64,000 nt of DNA from Vogesella oryzae. GTDB taxonomy: Bacteria > Pseudomonadota > Gammaproteobacteria > Burkholderiales > Chromobacteriaceae. The stretch covers positions 1 to 64,000 of the forward strand of contig NZ_CADEPL010000014.1 in assembly GCF_902829295.1 (NCBI RefSeq). Reading direction: 5' to 3'. Shown piece by piece: positions 38,748 through 46,663 of this stretch. The position numbers and the translations under genes are program-made. Position 1 is the stretch's first letter. Every line of letters starts with the position of its first letter. The notes under the pieces are model-generated. The model did no database searches. It had not been told where the DNA came from and was given only the letters and a program-made list of their open reading frames with translations.

Positions 38748-41700
38748 TTAATGCGACTGCACACGACGACGCAGCTGGTGCTTGAACCACTGCAGCAGAT
38801 CGTCGATATAGGTGAACACCACCGGCACCACCAGCAGGCTCAGCGTGGTGGAGGTCAGCAGCCCGCCGATCACCGCGATCGCCATCGGTGCGCGAAAGCT
38901 CGGGTCGGCGCCCAGCCCCAGCGCGATCGGCAGCATGCCAGCGCCCATGGCAATGGTGGTCATCAGGATCGGCCGCGCCCGCTTGTGGCAGGCATCGATC
39001 AGCGCCTCGAAACGGCTCATGTCGTGTTCGCGCCGCGCCATCACCGCATATTCCACCAGCAGGATGGAGTTCTTGGTCACCACCCCCATCAGCATCAGCA
39101 GGCCGATGATCGACGGCATCGAGAAGCTGTTGCCGGTCAGCAGCAGTGCCAGGAAGGCACCGCCGACGCTCAGCGGCAGCGCCGCCAGAATGGTGACCGG
39201 CTGCAGGAAGTCATGGAACAGCAGCACCAGCACCACGTAGATGCACAGCACGCCCACCGCCATGGCGCCGCCGAAGCTGCCGAACAGCTCGGCCATGCGT
39301 TCGGCGTCGCCGGCGGCACGCTGCTTCACCCCTGCCGGCAGGGCTTTCAGCGCCGGCAAGGCATTCACTTCCTGCTGCACTTCGCCCATGCTGCGCCCGC
39401 CCAGCTCCACGTCGATGGTGACCTGCCGCATGCGATCCAGCCGGTTGATCTGGCTGGGGCCGCTACCCATGCCGATGCTGGCGACACTGGACAGCGGCAC
39501 GTTACCGTTGCTGCCCGCCACCCGCAGCTGGCTGATGGCGTCCAGGTTCTGGCGGCTGGCATCGTCCAGCCGCACCCGCACGTCCACCTGCCGCTGCGGC
39601 AGATTGAGCTTGGCGAGGCTGCTGGAGTAGTCACCGTAGGTTGCCATGCGCACGGTGGAGGCCAGTTCGCTGCTGGTCACCCCCAGCTCGGCGGCGCGGG
39701 CGTTGTCCGGCGTAATCTGGATTTCCTGCTGCTGCTGGCTGGCATCGGACACCACCGAGCCAATGCCCTTCAGGCCGCGGATCTGCCGTTCTACCGCCTG
39801 CGCGGCACTGGTCAGCACCGTGGCATCGTCGCCCACCAGCGTCACCTCCAGTTTCTCGCCGGTGTTGCCGCCGCCGACGCTGATACGCGCCCCCGGCAAG
39901 GTTTTCAGCGCCGCGCGGATACGGCCTTCGATCGCCGCCTGCTTCTCGCGGCGCTCGCCGCGCGGCGTCAGCGTCACAGTCAGGGTGGCGGTATTGCTGT
40001 CGTTGCTGCTGGTGGCACCGGGGCCACCACCGCTGGTGGCGGTACCGACCGAGCTGAATACATGGCGCACGCCCTGCACCCCGGCCATGCGCTGCTGGGC
40101 GGCGGCGGAGATGGCACGCGTCTGCTGTAGTGTGCTGCCCGGCGGCAGAGTGATGGTCACGCTGGTACGCGCCAGATCGCTGGCCGGCACGAAGCCGGTC
40201 GGCAACAGCGGCACCAGGCTCAGCGAGGCGATAAAGAACACCGTCGCCGCCGCTACCGTGGTCTTGCGGTGCGCCAGACACCAGCGCACCCAGCCCAGAT
40301 AGCGGGTCATCAGCTTGCCGTCCTCGGCCCGCTCCGGATGCGCTTTCAGCAGGTAGGCCGCCATCATCGGCGTCAGCAGCCGTGCCACCAGCAGCGAGGC
40401 CAACACTGCCACGGCGGCGGTCATGCCGAACTGGCGGAAGAAGCGCCCGGTGATGCCGCTCATGAAGGCGGTGGGCAGGAACACCGCCACCAGCGTCAGC
40501 GTAGTAGCCACCACCGCCAGGCCGATCTCGTCGGCCGCCTCCGTCGCCGCCTGCTTCGGCGTCTTGCCCATGCGCAGGTGGCGCACGATGTTTTCCACCT
40601 CGACGATGGCATCGTCCACCAGGATGCCGATCACCAGCGCCAGTGACAGCAGCGTCAGCGTGTTCAGGCTGAAATCCCAGTAGTACATCATGCCGAAGGT
40701 GGGAATGATGGACAGCGGCAAGGCGGTCGCCGACACCAGCGTGGCGCGGGTGTCACGCAGGAACCACCACACCACCAGCACCGCCAGCACCGCGCCTTCC
40801 AGCAGCAGGTGCATCGAGCCCTGGTAGTTGTCGGCGATCGACTCCACGGTGTTGTAAGCCTCGGTGAACTGCACGCGCGGATAGCGCGCCTGCAGCTGCG
40901 CCACGGTAGCACGCACCCGCTCCACCACCGCCACTTCGCTCTCGCCCTTGGCGCGGGTGACCTGGAAGCCGATCACCGGCTTGCCATCCAGCATGGCATA
41001 GGTAGTGCGTTCGGCATGGGCATCGCTGACGGTCGCCAGCTGGTCCAGCCGCACGTGGCGGCCGTCGCCCAGCGGAATCGACAGCGCGGCAATCTCGTCC
41101 ACGCTGCCCACCGCGCCCAGCGTGCGCAGCGACTGGTTGGCACCGGACAGCCGCCCCTGGCCACCAGAGGCATCTTTCTGCACCGCAGTCAGCTGGCTGG
41201 CGACAGTGGACACACTCACCCCCAGCGCATTCAGCCGCACCGGGTCCAGCGCTACCAGCACCTCACGGTCCACACCGCCGACACGCTCCACCTTGCCGAC
41301 GCCGCTGGTGGACAGCAGCGCCTTGTTGACCTCGTTATCGACAAACCACGACAGCGACTCCTCGCTCATGCTCGGCGCCGCCACGCTATAGGTGATGATG
41401 GCGCTGCCGCTGGTGGTCACCTTGGACACCGTCGGCGTTTCCATGTCCGCCGGCAGCTCGCCCTTGACGCTGTCCACTGCGTTGCGCACCTGGTTCAGCG
41501 CTTCCTCGCTGTTTTTCTCCAGCGCGAATTCCACGCTGATGCTGACGCTACCATCGGTAATGGTGGTGGTGATGTGCTCGATACCGCCCAGCGTGGCCAC
41601 CTCGTCCTCGATCTTGCGGGCGACCTCGGTTTCCAGCTGCGACGGCGCCGCGCCCTCCAGCGAAGCGCTGATGGTAATGGTGGGGAAATCCATGTCCGGA

Positions 41701-41810
41701 AAGTTCTGGATGCCCAGCTTGTGCAGGCCAAACAGGCCGGCGGCGCTCAGCACCACGAACAGCAGGATGGCCGGCACCGGGTTGCGGATTGACCAGGCGG
41801 AGAAATTCAT
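38748..41810 (-). CDS. RND-family efflux permease (HAE1 type)
   Basis: A 1020-aa inner-membrane proton antiporter subunit of a tripartite pump. The N-terminus [19 protein letters not shown], the periplasmic porter domains and twelve helices are present. The proton-relay Asp pair is in [13 protein letters not shown] in helix 4. It overlaps the adaptor stop by four bases, and the order outer-membrane factor, adaptor, permease forms one operon. Sequence features suggest export of drugs or other hydrophobic compounds rather than metals. Confidence 0.93.
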   Translation of the reverse strand: MNFSAWSIRNPVPAILLFVVLSAAGLFGLHKLGIQNFPDMDFPTITISASLEGAAPSQLETEVARKIEDEVATLGGIEHITTTITDGSVSISVEFALEKNSEEALNQVRNAVDSVKGELPADMETPTVSKVTTSGSAIITYSVAAPSMSEESLSWFVDNEVNKALLSTSGVGKVERVGGVDREVLVALDPVRLNALGVSVSTVASQLTAVQKDASGGQGRLSGANQSLRTLGAVGSVDEIAALSIPLGDGRHVRLDQLATVSDAHAERTTYAMLDGKPVIGFQVTRAKGESEVAVVERVRATVAQLQARYPRVQFTEAYNTVESIADNYQGSMHLLLEGAVLAVLVVWWFLRDTRATLVSATALPLSIIPTFGMMYYWDFSLNTLTLLSLALVIGILVDDAIVEVENIVRHLRMGKTPKQAATEAADEIGLAVVATTLTLVAVFLPTAFMSGITGRFFRQFGMTAAVAVLASLLVARLLTPMMAAYLLKAHPERAEDGKLMTRYLGWVRWCLAHRKTTVAAATVFFIASLSLVPLLPTGFVPASDLARTSVTITLPPGSTLQQTRAISAAAQQRMAGVQGVRHVFSSVGTATSGGGPGATSSNDSNTATLTVTLTPRGERREKQAAIEGRIRAALKTLPGARISVGGGNTGEKLEVTLVGDDATVLTSAAQAVERQIRGLKGIGSVVSDASQQQQEIQITPDNARAAELGVTSSELASTVRMATYGDYSSSLAKLNLPQRQVDVRVRLDDASRQNLDAISQLRVAGSNGNVPLSSVASIGMGSGPSQINRLDRMRQVTIDVELGGRSMGEVQQEVNALPALKALPAGVKQRAAGDAERMAELFGSFGGAMAVGVLCIYVVLVLLFHDFLQPVTILAALPLSVGGAFLALLLTGNSFSMPSIIGLLMLMGVVTKNSILLVEYAVMARREHDMSRFEALIDACHKRARPILMTTIAMGAGMLPIALGLGADPSFRAPMAIAVIGGLLTSTTLSLLVVPVVFTYIDDLLQWFKHQLRRRVQSH

Positions 41811-42919
41811 GCCGCCTCCTTGCTGCTGACCACACGCACGCTGTCGCCGTCATTCAGGAAGCCGCCGCCGCTTTGCACCAGCTGCTCGCCGGTTTTCACC
41901 CCGGATAGCAGCTCTACCCGCTGCGCCTGTCTGCGGCCAACCTTGACCTCGCGCTGGGTCACCACCGCGTGGCTATCCACCACGAACACATAGCTGTGGC
42001 CGTCGCGCACCACCACCGCACTGGCCGGCACCGTCAGTGCCGCGGTGTCACCCAGCAGGATGCTGCCGCTGGCATACATGCCGGCGCGTGCCGGACTGCC
42101 CGCCGCCACATCGACATAGGCCAGCGCCAGCCGCGTGCTGCTGTCCAGTGCCGGCGCCAGCTGGCGGACCTTGCCCGTGACCTCGCGGCCGTCGCTCAGC
42201 GTCAGCACGGCCTGCTGCCCTGCTTTGACCAGCGCCAGCTGCTGCGCCGCCACTTCGGCGCGCCACTCCACCCGGCTCTGGCGCTGCAGGCTGAACAGTT
42301 CGCTACCGGACGACACCACGCTGCCCAGCGTGGCAGTGCGTTTGGTGATCACGCCATCGTCTACCGCCACGATGCGGGTCTGCGCCAGGGTGATGCGGGC
42401 GCTGGCCAGCTTGGCCTCGGCCGATTTCACCCCGGCCACGGCGGTATCCACCGCCAGCGCGTATTGCTCGATTTTCTGTGCCGACAGCGCACCGCTGTCT
42501 TTCACCGCGCGGGCACGCGCCAGGTCGGAGCGGGCACCGGCCAGCGTCACCTGCGCCTCGGCCAGGGCCGCTTCGGCCTGACGCACATCGGCGGCCACGC
42601 CGGCGCTGAACAGCTCGGCCAGTAGTTGGCCGCGCTTCACCTGGCTGCCGACATCGGCATGCAGCGCGGTGATGCGCAGGCCGCCGGTTTCGGCGCTGAT
42701 GGTGGCCTCCTGCCACGCTGCCAGTGCGCCGTTCAGCTGCAGCCGTTGCGGCCAACGTTGCTGCTGCGGCGTTACTACCGTGACAGTCAGCGCGGCGCGA
42801 TCGGCGGCTGCCGGCTGGCTGGCTGCCGCTGCCGGCTTGGCCGGCCATAGCAGCCAGCCGCCAGCGGCCAGCGCCAGGGCAACGGCCACGGCCAGAGTCA
42901 GGGTCTGTTTGCGGGTCAT
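41807..42919 (-). CDS. RND efflux periplasmic adaptor subunit
   Basis: A 370-aa membrane-fusion protein. An N-terminal membrane anchor (TLTLAVAVALALAAGGWLLW) is followed by a lipoyl half-motif (ISAETGGLRITALHADVGSQVKRGQLLAEL), a coiled-coil hairpin rich in Ala, the second lipoyl half and a beta-barrel. It bridges the permease and outer-membrane channel. Both ends overlap neighbouring genes by four bases. Confidence 0.92.
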   Translation of the reverse strand: MTRKQTLTLAVAVALALAAGGWLLWPAKPAAAASQPAAADRAALTVTVVTPQQQRWPQRLQLNGALAAWQEATISAETGGLRITALHADVGSQVKRGQLLAELFSAGVAADVRQAEAALAEAQVTLAGARSDLARARAVKDSGALSAQKIEQYALAVDTAVAGVKSAEAKLASARITLAQTRIVAVDDGVITKRTATLGSVVSSGSELFSLQRQSRVEWRAEVAAQQLALVKAGQQAVLTLSDGREVTGKVRQLAPALDSSTRLALAYVDVAAGSPARAGMYASGSILLGDTAALTVPASAVVVRDGHSYVFVVDSHAVVTQREVKVGRRQAQRVELLSGVKTGEQLVQSGGGFLNDGDSVRVVSSKEAA

Positions 42920-44319
42920 GCGGATCCTCCCTTGGCGGCCACGGAGCTGCCGGCTTGCCAGCCGCCCCCCAGCGCCTTGTAAAGCGAAATGCCGTACAGC
43001 ACGCGGTCGCGCTGCACGGTAATCAATGACTGCTCGGCCGACAGCGCGTTACGGCGTGCCGTTTCCAGGTCCAGCAGGCTGACGCTGCCGGCCTGCCACT
43101 GCTGTTCGGTAGCGGCAAAATAGCGCCGGTAGTTGGCCGCACTGGCCGCCACGCTGCTTTCGCGCTGCGTGGCGCTCTCCAGCCGCACCAGCGCCTGCTC
43201 GGTTTCCTGCACCGCGCTGCGCACCGCGCTCCGGTAGCTGGCCAGTGCGCTCTGGTAGTTGGCGCGGGCGGTATCCACCGCGGCGCGGGTGGCGCCGCCA
43301 TCGAAAAGCGGCAGGCTCAGCGACGGGCCGAACGACCAGCCCTGGCTGTTGCCGCTGCCTCGGCTCATGCTGCTGCTCAGGCTGCCGCTCAGCGACAGCC
43401 GCGGATAACGGTTGGCCTCGGCCACGCCGATCTTGGCGCTGGCGGCGGCCAGGCTGCGCTCGGCAGACACCAGATCCGGGCGCTGGCTCAGCAATTGCAC
43501 CGGCAAGGTGCTCACCTGCAGGCTGGCCGGCTGCGGGATCGTCGCCGGGGTGGCGGCCAGCGTGTTGCGCAGCTGCGGTTCGGACAGCCCGGTCAGCGCC
43601 ACCAGCGACTTGATGCCGATAGCGCACTCCGCCTGCTGCGCCAGCAGGGTGCTGTGGGCGCTGGCCAGACCGGCATCGATCAGCGCGCCGTCCGCCGGCG
43701 CGCTGAAGCCGGCCTGCAACGAGGCGGCGGTGGCGCTGGCGGTCTGCTGCTGCGAGCGGTAGCTGTCTTGATAATCGGCCAGCTGCAGCTGGCAGGCGCG
43801 GTAGCTCACGTACTCGGTCGCCACTTCGGCAGCCAGCGACACCCGCGCGTCATGCCAGTCCGCCTCGCTGGCGGCCAGGCTGGCGGCGCTAGCCTGCTGG
43901 CTGCGGCGCACGCCGCCGAACAGGTCGATCTCCCAGCTGGCATCCAGTGCGGCACTGCTGACACGCGACACGCTGCCGCCCTTGCTGCCACTGCGGCTAT
44001 CGCTGGCGCTGGCAGTCAGCGTCGGCAGACCGGACAGGTTGGCCTCGCTATCGCTGGCGCGGGCGCTGGCAATTGCCGCCAGCGCCTTGTCCAGCGTCGG
44101 GCTATCGGCCTCGGCCGCCTTTAGCAGGCTCGATAGCGTCGGGTCGTTAAAGCTCTGCCACCAGTCCAGCAGCGCCGTGGTGCTGCCGCCGTGCGGCAAG
44201 GCCGCCTGCCACTGGGCATCCATGCGCACGGCTGGAGTCTGGTAGTCCGGCCCCACGGTGGCACAACCGCTCAGCGCCAGCCCCAGCAACACCGGCAAGA
44301 GGGAAAGTCGGAATGACAT
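42916..44319 (-). CDS. Outer-membrane efflux lipoprotein (NodT/TolC family)
   Basis: A 467-aa outer-membrane factor. The start at 44319 gives a lipoprotein signal (LLPVLLGLALSGC), and CATVGPDYQ after the Cys is typical of NodT-type channels. Long Ala/Ser-rich helices in two repeats make up the alpha-barrel. The frame is open upstream to 44472, but that would overlap the regulator boxes and lacks homology. It is first in the pump operon, divergent from cpxR. Confidence 0.92.
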   Translation of the reverse strand: MSFRLSLLPVLLGLALSGCATVGPDYQTPAVRMDAQWQAALPHGGSTTALLDWWQSFNDPTLSSLLKAAEADSPTLDKALAAIASARASDSEANLSGLPTLTASASDSRSGSKGGSVSRVSSAALDASWEIDLFGGVRRSQQASAASLAASEADWHDARVSLAAEVATEYVSYRACQLQLADYQDSYRSQQQTASATAASLQAGFSAPADGALIDAGLASAHSTLLAQQAECAIGIKSLVALTGLSEPQLRNTLAATPATIPQPASLQVSTLPVQLLSQRPDLVSAERSLAAASAKIGVAEANRYPRLSLSGSLSSSMSRGSGNSQGWSFGPSLSLPLFDGGATRAAVDTARANYQSALASYRSAVRSAVQETEQALVRLESATQRESSVAASAANYRRYFAATEQQWQAGSVSLLDLETARRNALSAEQSLITVQRDRVLYGISLYKALGGGWQAGSSVAAKGGSA

Positions 44320-44370
44320 GCGAGGAATCCCCACGCGAAACAGATAGCCAGAATGTTCGCTGCCTGGCGG

Positions 44371-44435
44371 GTAAAGCGCGGTTAAGCCAAGGTAAAGATA
44401 AGTAAAGAAGCCGCCGTCAGGTAAAGACGTGTAAA
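44371..44435. promoter_or_regulatory. Three CpxR-type boxes between the pump operon and cpxR
   Basis: GTAAA-N5-GTAAA occurs exactly at 44392-44406 and 44421-44435, and a near match (GTAAA-N5-GTTAA) at 44371-44385. This is the E. coli CpxR consensus. The boxes sit between the divergent starts at 44319 and 44500, so both transcripts could be controlled. Confidence 0.8.
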
Positions 44436-44499
44436 GCCGCCCGACAGCGCCGCTGGCAGCGGCTATCATCACGGCGTTGATGGCGGGAAGACAGGCAGC

Positions 44500-45204
44500 A
44501 TGAACAAGGTATTACTGGTAGACGACGATGTGGAGCTCAGCGCCATGCTGGCCGAGTACCTGGAGCAGGAAGGCTTTGCCACCCGCCGGGTACACGACGG
44601 CGCCAGCGGCGTGCAGGAAGCACTCAGCGGCGACTACGACATCGTGGTGCTGGACGTGATGATGCCGCGGCTGAATGGCGTGGAAGCGCTGCGCCAGATC
44701 CGCGCCCACAGCCGGCTGCCGGTGCTGATGCTGACAGCGCGCGGTGACGACATCGACCGCATTCTGGGGCTGGAACTGGGCGCCGACGATTACGTGCCGA
44801 AACCCTGCACCCCGCGCGAGCTGGTGGCGCGGCTGCGCGCCATCCTGCGCCGCGGCCAGGCCGCCGACACGCCGGCCGGGCCGGCAAGCGGCGACAGCAG
44901 CCTGCAGGTGGGCGCGCTGCAGCTGTGGCCGGCAAGGTTGGCCGCACACTGCTACGGCCAGCCGCTGGAACTAACCGGCAGCGAATTCCGCCTGCTGGAA
45001 CTGCTGGCACGCCACGCCGGCCAGATCGTCAGCAAACAGCAACTATCCGAACTGGCACTGGGCCGACCACTGGCGCGCTTTGACCGCAGCATCGACGTGC
45101 ACATCAGCAGCATCCGCCAGAAGCTGGCCGCCGGCAGCGATGGCCGCAGCTGGATCCAGACGGTGCGCGGCCAGGGCTACCAGCTGATCCGCGACGGGGA
45201 TTGA
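44500..45204 (+). CDS. cpxR: CpxR-like OmpR-family response regulator
   Basis: A 234-aa protein. The receiver domain starts MNKVLLVDDDVELSAML, very close to E. coli CpxR. Phospho-acceptor Asp is in VVLDVMMPRLNG and Lys in DDYVPKPCTPRELVARLRAILRR. The C-terminal winged helix ends with SIRQKLAAGSDGRSWIQTVRGQGYQL. CpxR-type boxes in its own promoter region suggest autoregulation and control of the divergent RND operon. Confidence 0.92.
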   Translation: MNKVLLVDDDVELSAMLAEYLEQEGFATRRVHDGASGVQEALSGDYDIVVLDVMMPRLNGVEALRQIRAHSRLPVLMLTARGDDIDRILGLELGADDYVPKPCTPRELVARLRAILRRGQAADTPAGPASGDSSLQVGALQLWPARLAAHCYGQPLELTGSEFRLLELLARHAGQIVSKQQLSELALGRPLARFDRSIDVHISSIRQKLAAGSDGRSWIQTVRGQGYQLIRDGD

Positions 45205-45206
45205 AC

Positions 45207-46544
45207 ATGGGCCGCCTGTTCTGGAAGTGTTTCCTGATCCTGCTGCTGTTCATCGCCGTGACGGTGGGCAGCATCATCGGCGCCACCTCGCTGTGGCGCT
45301 GGGCGATGCCGCAGGCCGAGCGCAGCTTCGAAGCCGAAAAACTGGAGCTGGTCTTCGGCGGCCTTGCCACCGCGCTGGCCAAGCAGGACAGCCGCAGCGC
45401 GCGCCAGCTGCTGCAAGCTTGGCCGCAGCATGACCCGCTGCCCGCGACTTATGTACTCGATGCCAGTGACAGCGAGCTGCTGGGCCGCGCGCTGCCCGCC
45501 GCCATCATCGGCGACGCCAAACAGCGTGCCGCCAGCGGCCAGCCGTTCAGCCGCCGCATCCAGGCGGCCAACGGAAGCAGCTACCTGCTGTTCGTGCGCA
45601 GCGACGATCTGGCAAACATGCTGCGCGATGCCCACATCAAACCGCCTCCGGCGCTGCTGCCGATTACCACCGCCCTGCTGATCAGCCTGCTGTGCAGTGC
45701 GCTGCTGGCGTGGCGTGCCGCCAAGCCGATACGCCAGCTACGCTGGGCGTTTCGCGAACTGGCCGCTGGCCGGCTGGACACCCGCCTCGGCCGGCGGTTG
45801 GGGCGCGGCCACGACGAAATCAACGACCTTGCCGGCGAGTTCGACGGCATGGCGCAGCAGCTGCAGCAACTGGTCGGTGCCCAGCGCCGCCTGCTGCACG
45901 ACGTATCGCACGAGCTGCGCTCGCCGCTGGCGCGGCTGCAGGCCGCCATCGGCCTGGCGCGGCAGCGACCGGATCCGGCACGACTGGACAGCACGCTGGA
46001 ACGCATCGAGCGCGAAGTGGAACGGGTGGACACGCTGGTCGGCGAGCTGCTGACGCTGGCGCGGTTGGAGGCCGGCTCCGGCAGCGTCTCGCGCGAGCGG
46101 GTTGACCTAGTGGAGCTGCTGGCCGCCATCGCCGACGACGCGCAGTTCGAGGCGCAGGCGCTGGGCCGCGATGTCAGCTTCAGTAGTGACGGCGAATTCG
46201 TCGCCGAGGTCGGCGCCGAACTGCTGTACCGCGCCTTCGAGAACGTAATCCGCAACGCGGTGAAATACACCGCCGAGGGCACGCGGGTAGACATCCGGGC
46301 CCACAGCAGTGCCGCTGCTCTGCAGATTACCGTCGCCGATCGCGGCCCCGGCGTGCCGCAGCATGCGCTGCAGGACATGTTCGAGCCGTTCCTGCGTATC
46401 GACGAGGATGGCCACGACAGCAGCGGCTTCGGCCTTGGCCTCGCCATCGCCCGCCGCGCAATAGAGTCGCACGGCGGCCAAATCAGCGCCCGGCCGCGTG
46501 ATGGTGGCGGGCTGGAAGTGAGCATCGTTCTCCCCGTCCAATGA
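45207..46544 (+). CDS. cpxA: CpxA-like sensor histidine kinase
   Basis: A 445-aa inner-membrane kinase. One helix near residues 8-28, a periplasmic sensor of about 125 residues, a second helix (ALLPITTALLISLLCSALLAW), a HAMP domain, phospho-acceptor His in LLHDVSHELRSPLARLQ, then N box NVIRNAVKYT, G1 DRGPGVP and G2 GFGLGLAI. The ATG at 45207 follows the regulator stop by two bases. It presumably senses envelope stress and phosphorylates the adjacent regulator. Confidence 0.92.
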   Translation: MGRLFWKCFLILLLFIAVTVGSIIGATSLWRWAMPQAERSFEAEKLELVFGGLATALAKQDSRSARQLLQAWPQHDPLPATYVLDASDSELLGRALPAAIIGDAKQRAASGQPFSRRIQAANGSSYLLFVRSDDLANMLRDAHIKPPPALLPITTALLISLLCSALLAWRAAKPIRQLRWAFRELAAGRLDTRLGRRLGRGHDEINDLAGEFDGMAQQLQQLVGAQRRLLHDVSHELRSPLARLQAAIGLARQRPDPARLDSTLERIEREVERVDTLVGELLTLARLEAGSGSVSRERVDLVELLAAIADDAQFEAQALGRDVSFSSDGEFVAEVGAELLYRAFENVIRNAVKYTAEGTRVDIRAHSSAAALQITVADRGPGVPQHALQDMFEPFLRIDEDGHDSSGFGLGLAIARRAIESHGGQISARPRDGGGLEVSIVLPVQ

Positions 46545-46603
46545 TTCGCCAGCTAGAAGCTGTAGCCTTACCGGCAGTTACAATTTGCCAATAGCATTGT
46601 GCT

Positions 46604-46631
46604 TTGCCAGACTAGCCCATTGACATACAAT
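46604..46631 (+). promoter_or_regulatory. Candidate promoter of vgrG
   Basis: TTGCCA (46604-46609) and TACAAT (46626-46631) are spaced 16 bases apart, 33 bases before the vgrG start. A second -35-like TTGACA lies at 46620-46625 with only a weak -10. Confidence 0.45.
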
Positions 46632-46663
46632 ACGCGCCCGTCATTTATGCGTTGCGAATTGCC

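Noticed and set aside
38586-40130. Plus-strand frame of about 514 codons opposite the RND permease
   Set aside because: His/Gln-rich shadow of the permease. The first part lies in the remnant region but shows no motif.
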